Shown in pieces: positions 62,985-64,000 of a stretch of 64,000 bases of DNA. Made by a program: the position numbers and the translations under genes. The notes beneath the pieces are model-generated. The model was not told where the DNA came from and made no database searches. It saw nothing but the letters and a program-made list of their open reading frames with translations. The DNA is from Parelaphostrongylus tenuis (lineage: Eukaryota; Nematoda; Chromadorea; Rhabditida; Metastrongylidae), in assembly GCA_019055375.1 (NCBI GenBank), contig JAHQIW010006249.1, positions 1 through 64,000 of the forward strand. The letters are read 5' to 3'. The stretch's first letter is position 1. Every line of letters starts with the position of its first letter.

Positions 62985-64000
62985 GCCCACCGTAGGGATA
63001 GGCTTGGAAATCTGTGCTACCAAACAGAAAAGTACTCTCTACGACTTTTTGAATAGAGGTGGCAGCATGGTGTTCTTCAGTGGTAACTTCCTTGTATACT
63101 TGGATGGCTCGTCTTCACTGATAATGCGAGCCCCAGCATAGTTTCGACTCGTTTCTCTTTGGCGCAGCTGTTGTGATGGTGATGGTCTGTCTCAGGCATG
63201 GTGACGTATGCAGAATCCATACCGTCTTCTAAAGTTCGTTACCATCTACTGATGCAGATGCTTGACATTAGCGACAAACCCGTCGGCCTGTGGTTTGAGT
63301 GTCTTCCAAGAAAGCGTTTGCACTTCATTAGAGTTTACTATGCAGTCGTCGTCCTTCGTTCATCTGTCATCTGTTCTTCTTATCTGACGACCGGCCCATC
63401 TGTGTAACTCTATCGATATATATGTTTTGGATCTCGAAGATGAGATAGTTTTCGAGGATCTGTGCTGCCCAAAGCGACTAGACGTTGAGAAAACCGATCA
63501 GCATACGGAAGACCTCGCTCGAGTGCCCTGTGAGTAGTGCGCAGATTTCCTGACGTTGTTGTAGTATCACTCCACGTTTTTGCTGCATAAAAGAGCGCTG
63601 GGAGAACTACTGAATTGAATAGGCAAGCAACAGAGTTTGGAATCTGGTCTATGGTTCCTTTTTTTCTGAGAATCACGAAGGCGGTGGTCCATACTACTCT
63701 TTTTCTTACGTCTAATCCATGCTTCATGTTGATTCCCAAATTTACTGAACGTCTGAGGTACACGTACAAGGTGCCTCTGTAATCAGAGGGCCATCCAGTT
63801 CAGTTTGTTCGTCTCTGCAATCTGGATTATTCATGAACTGGATCTTCGTCGTTTTTAATACGTAACCCAATACTGAAACCATCTTTCTTTTTCACTGCTA
63901 CTCTTCTGAAAGATGACCATATTACCTGAAAATAGAAGGCTTATTAGAAATTTTCCATCATCAAGTATGCCCTCCTCGTCGTAGTAGAGTGATACAAAGC
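62985..64000 (-). pseudogene. RTE-type non-LTR retrotransposon, 3' part, runs off window
   Basis: Minus-strand frame 63769-63410 reads YLRRSVNLGINM, then RKRVVWTTAFVILRKK, then VVLPALFYAAKTWSDTTTTS, then RALERGLP and SHLRDPKHIYR. These are the conserved post-RT C-terminal domain words of RTE proteins (VLPALxYAxExW, RAxER, LRDP). A decayed YADD region would lie near 63925-64000. This is the most open RTE segment in the window. It is the mirror of 39041-40040. Confidence 0.75.

Noticed and set aside
1..64000. CRISPR arrays, operons, Shine-Dalgarno sites, attachment sites
   Set aside because: Introns, Pol III boxes, SINEs and RTE elements show a eukaryotic genome; the regular repeats are tRNA genes and transposons, not CRISPR spacers.
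1..64000. Spliced-leader RNA, 5S rRNA or snRNA genes
   Set aside because: I looked for the SL1 sequence and Sm-site context and for 5S internal boxes and did not see a credible match.

Overview
The window looks like repeat-rich nuclear DNA of a nematode, most likely a strongylid/hookworm-type worm. The evidence is: degenerate arrays of the nematode telomere hexamer (TTAGGC)n at 12.1-12.4 kb; very short introns (55-122 bp) bounded by GT...(T)TTCAG or TTTCCAG; RTE-type non-LTR retrotransposon remnants; mariner remnants; and eukaryotic tRNA genes with internal Pol III A and B boxes. Nothing prokaryotic is visible. The species call is inference.

Host coding content is sparse. Three pieces stand up. 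(1) Three plus-strand exons (6706-7110) join in phase into most of one SH2 domain with a non-canonical FLVR region. (2) A minus-strand four-exon gene (8674-11882) encodes a 189-residue protein with an Acinus-like SAP domain and an acidic tail. (3) An isolated plus-strand last exon (33215-33415) matches the C-terminus of the ribosome-maturation GTPase EFL1. Two further open frames (2664-2969 and 13449-13664) are possible but weak.

From 15.6 kb on, the window is a higher-order repeat array built from three modules. T is a block of tRNA-Val genes and tRNA-Val-like pseudogenes on both strands, with Val(CAC) and Val(TAC) anticodons. FB is a foldback element whose arms carry tRNA-like Pol III boxes. 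M is a ~5 kb segment carrying two mariner fragments in the wrong relative order, an intron-containing repeat, a tRNA-derived SINE and a TTAA-flanked MITE. The order is T (15.6-19.7), FB, pseudo-tRNAs, ribozyme element, M (21.25-26.2), T (26.2-28.65), FB, T (29.3-31.7), FB, then unique sequence with EFL1, then a large inverted repeat around an RTE copy (34-42 kb), then T (42.1-44.3), M (44.3-49.3), T (49.3-52.8), FB, pseudo-tRNAs, M (54.0-58.96), tRNA, RTE (59.2-61.7) and an opposed RTE copy (63-64 kb).

The best candidates for something undescribed are three. First, a ~268-bp element carrying type I hammerhead self-cleaving ribozymes, present as a head-to-head palindrome at 16.53-17.2 kb and again at 20.9-21.25 kb; it resembles the animal retrozyme class. 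Second, a 133-bp insertion at 44114-44246, flanked by an 11-bp target duplication, in which a 122-bp intron still present in the parental M-segment copies has been exactly removed; it is therefore a retroposed spliced RNA that itself carries a hammerhead-like fold. Third, the amplification of tRNA-Val genes together with mariner, SINE and MITE cargo as multi-kilobase units.
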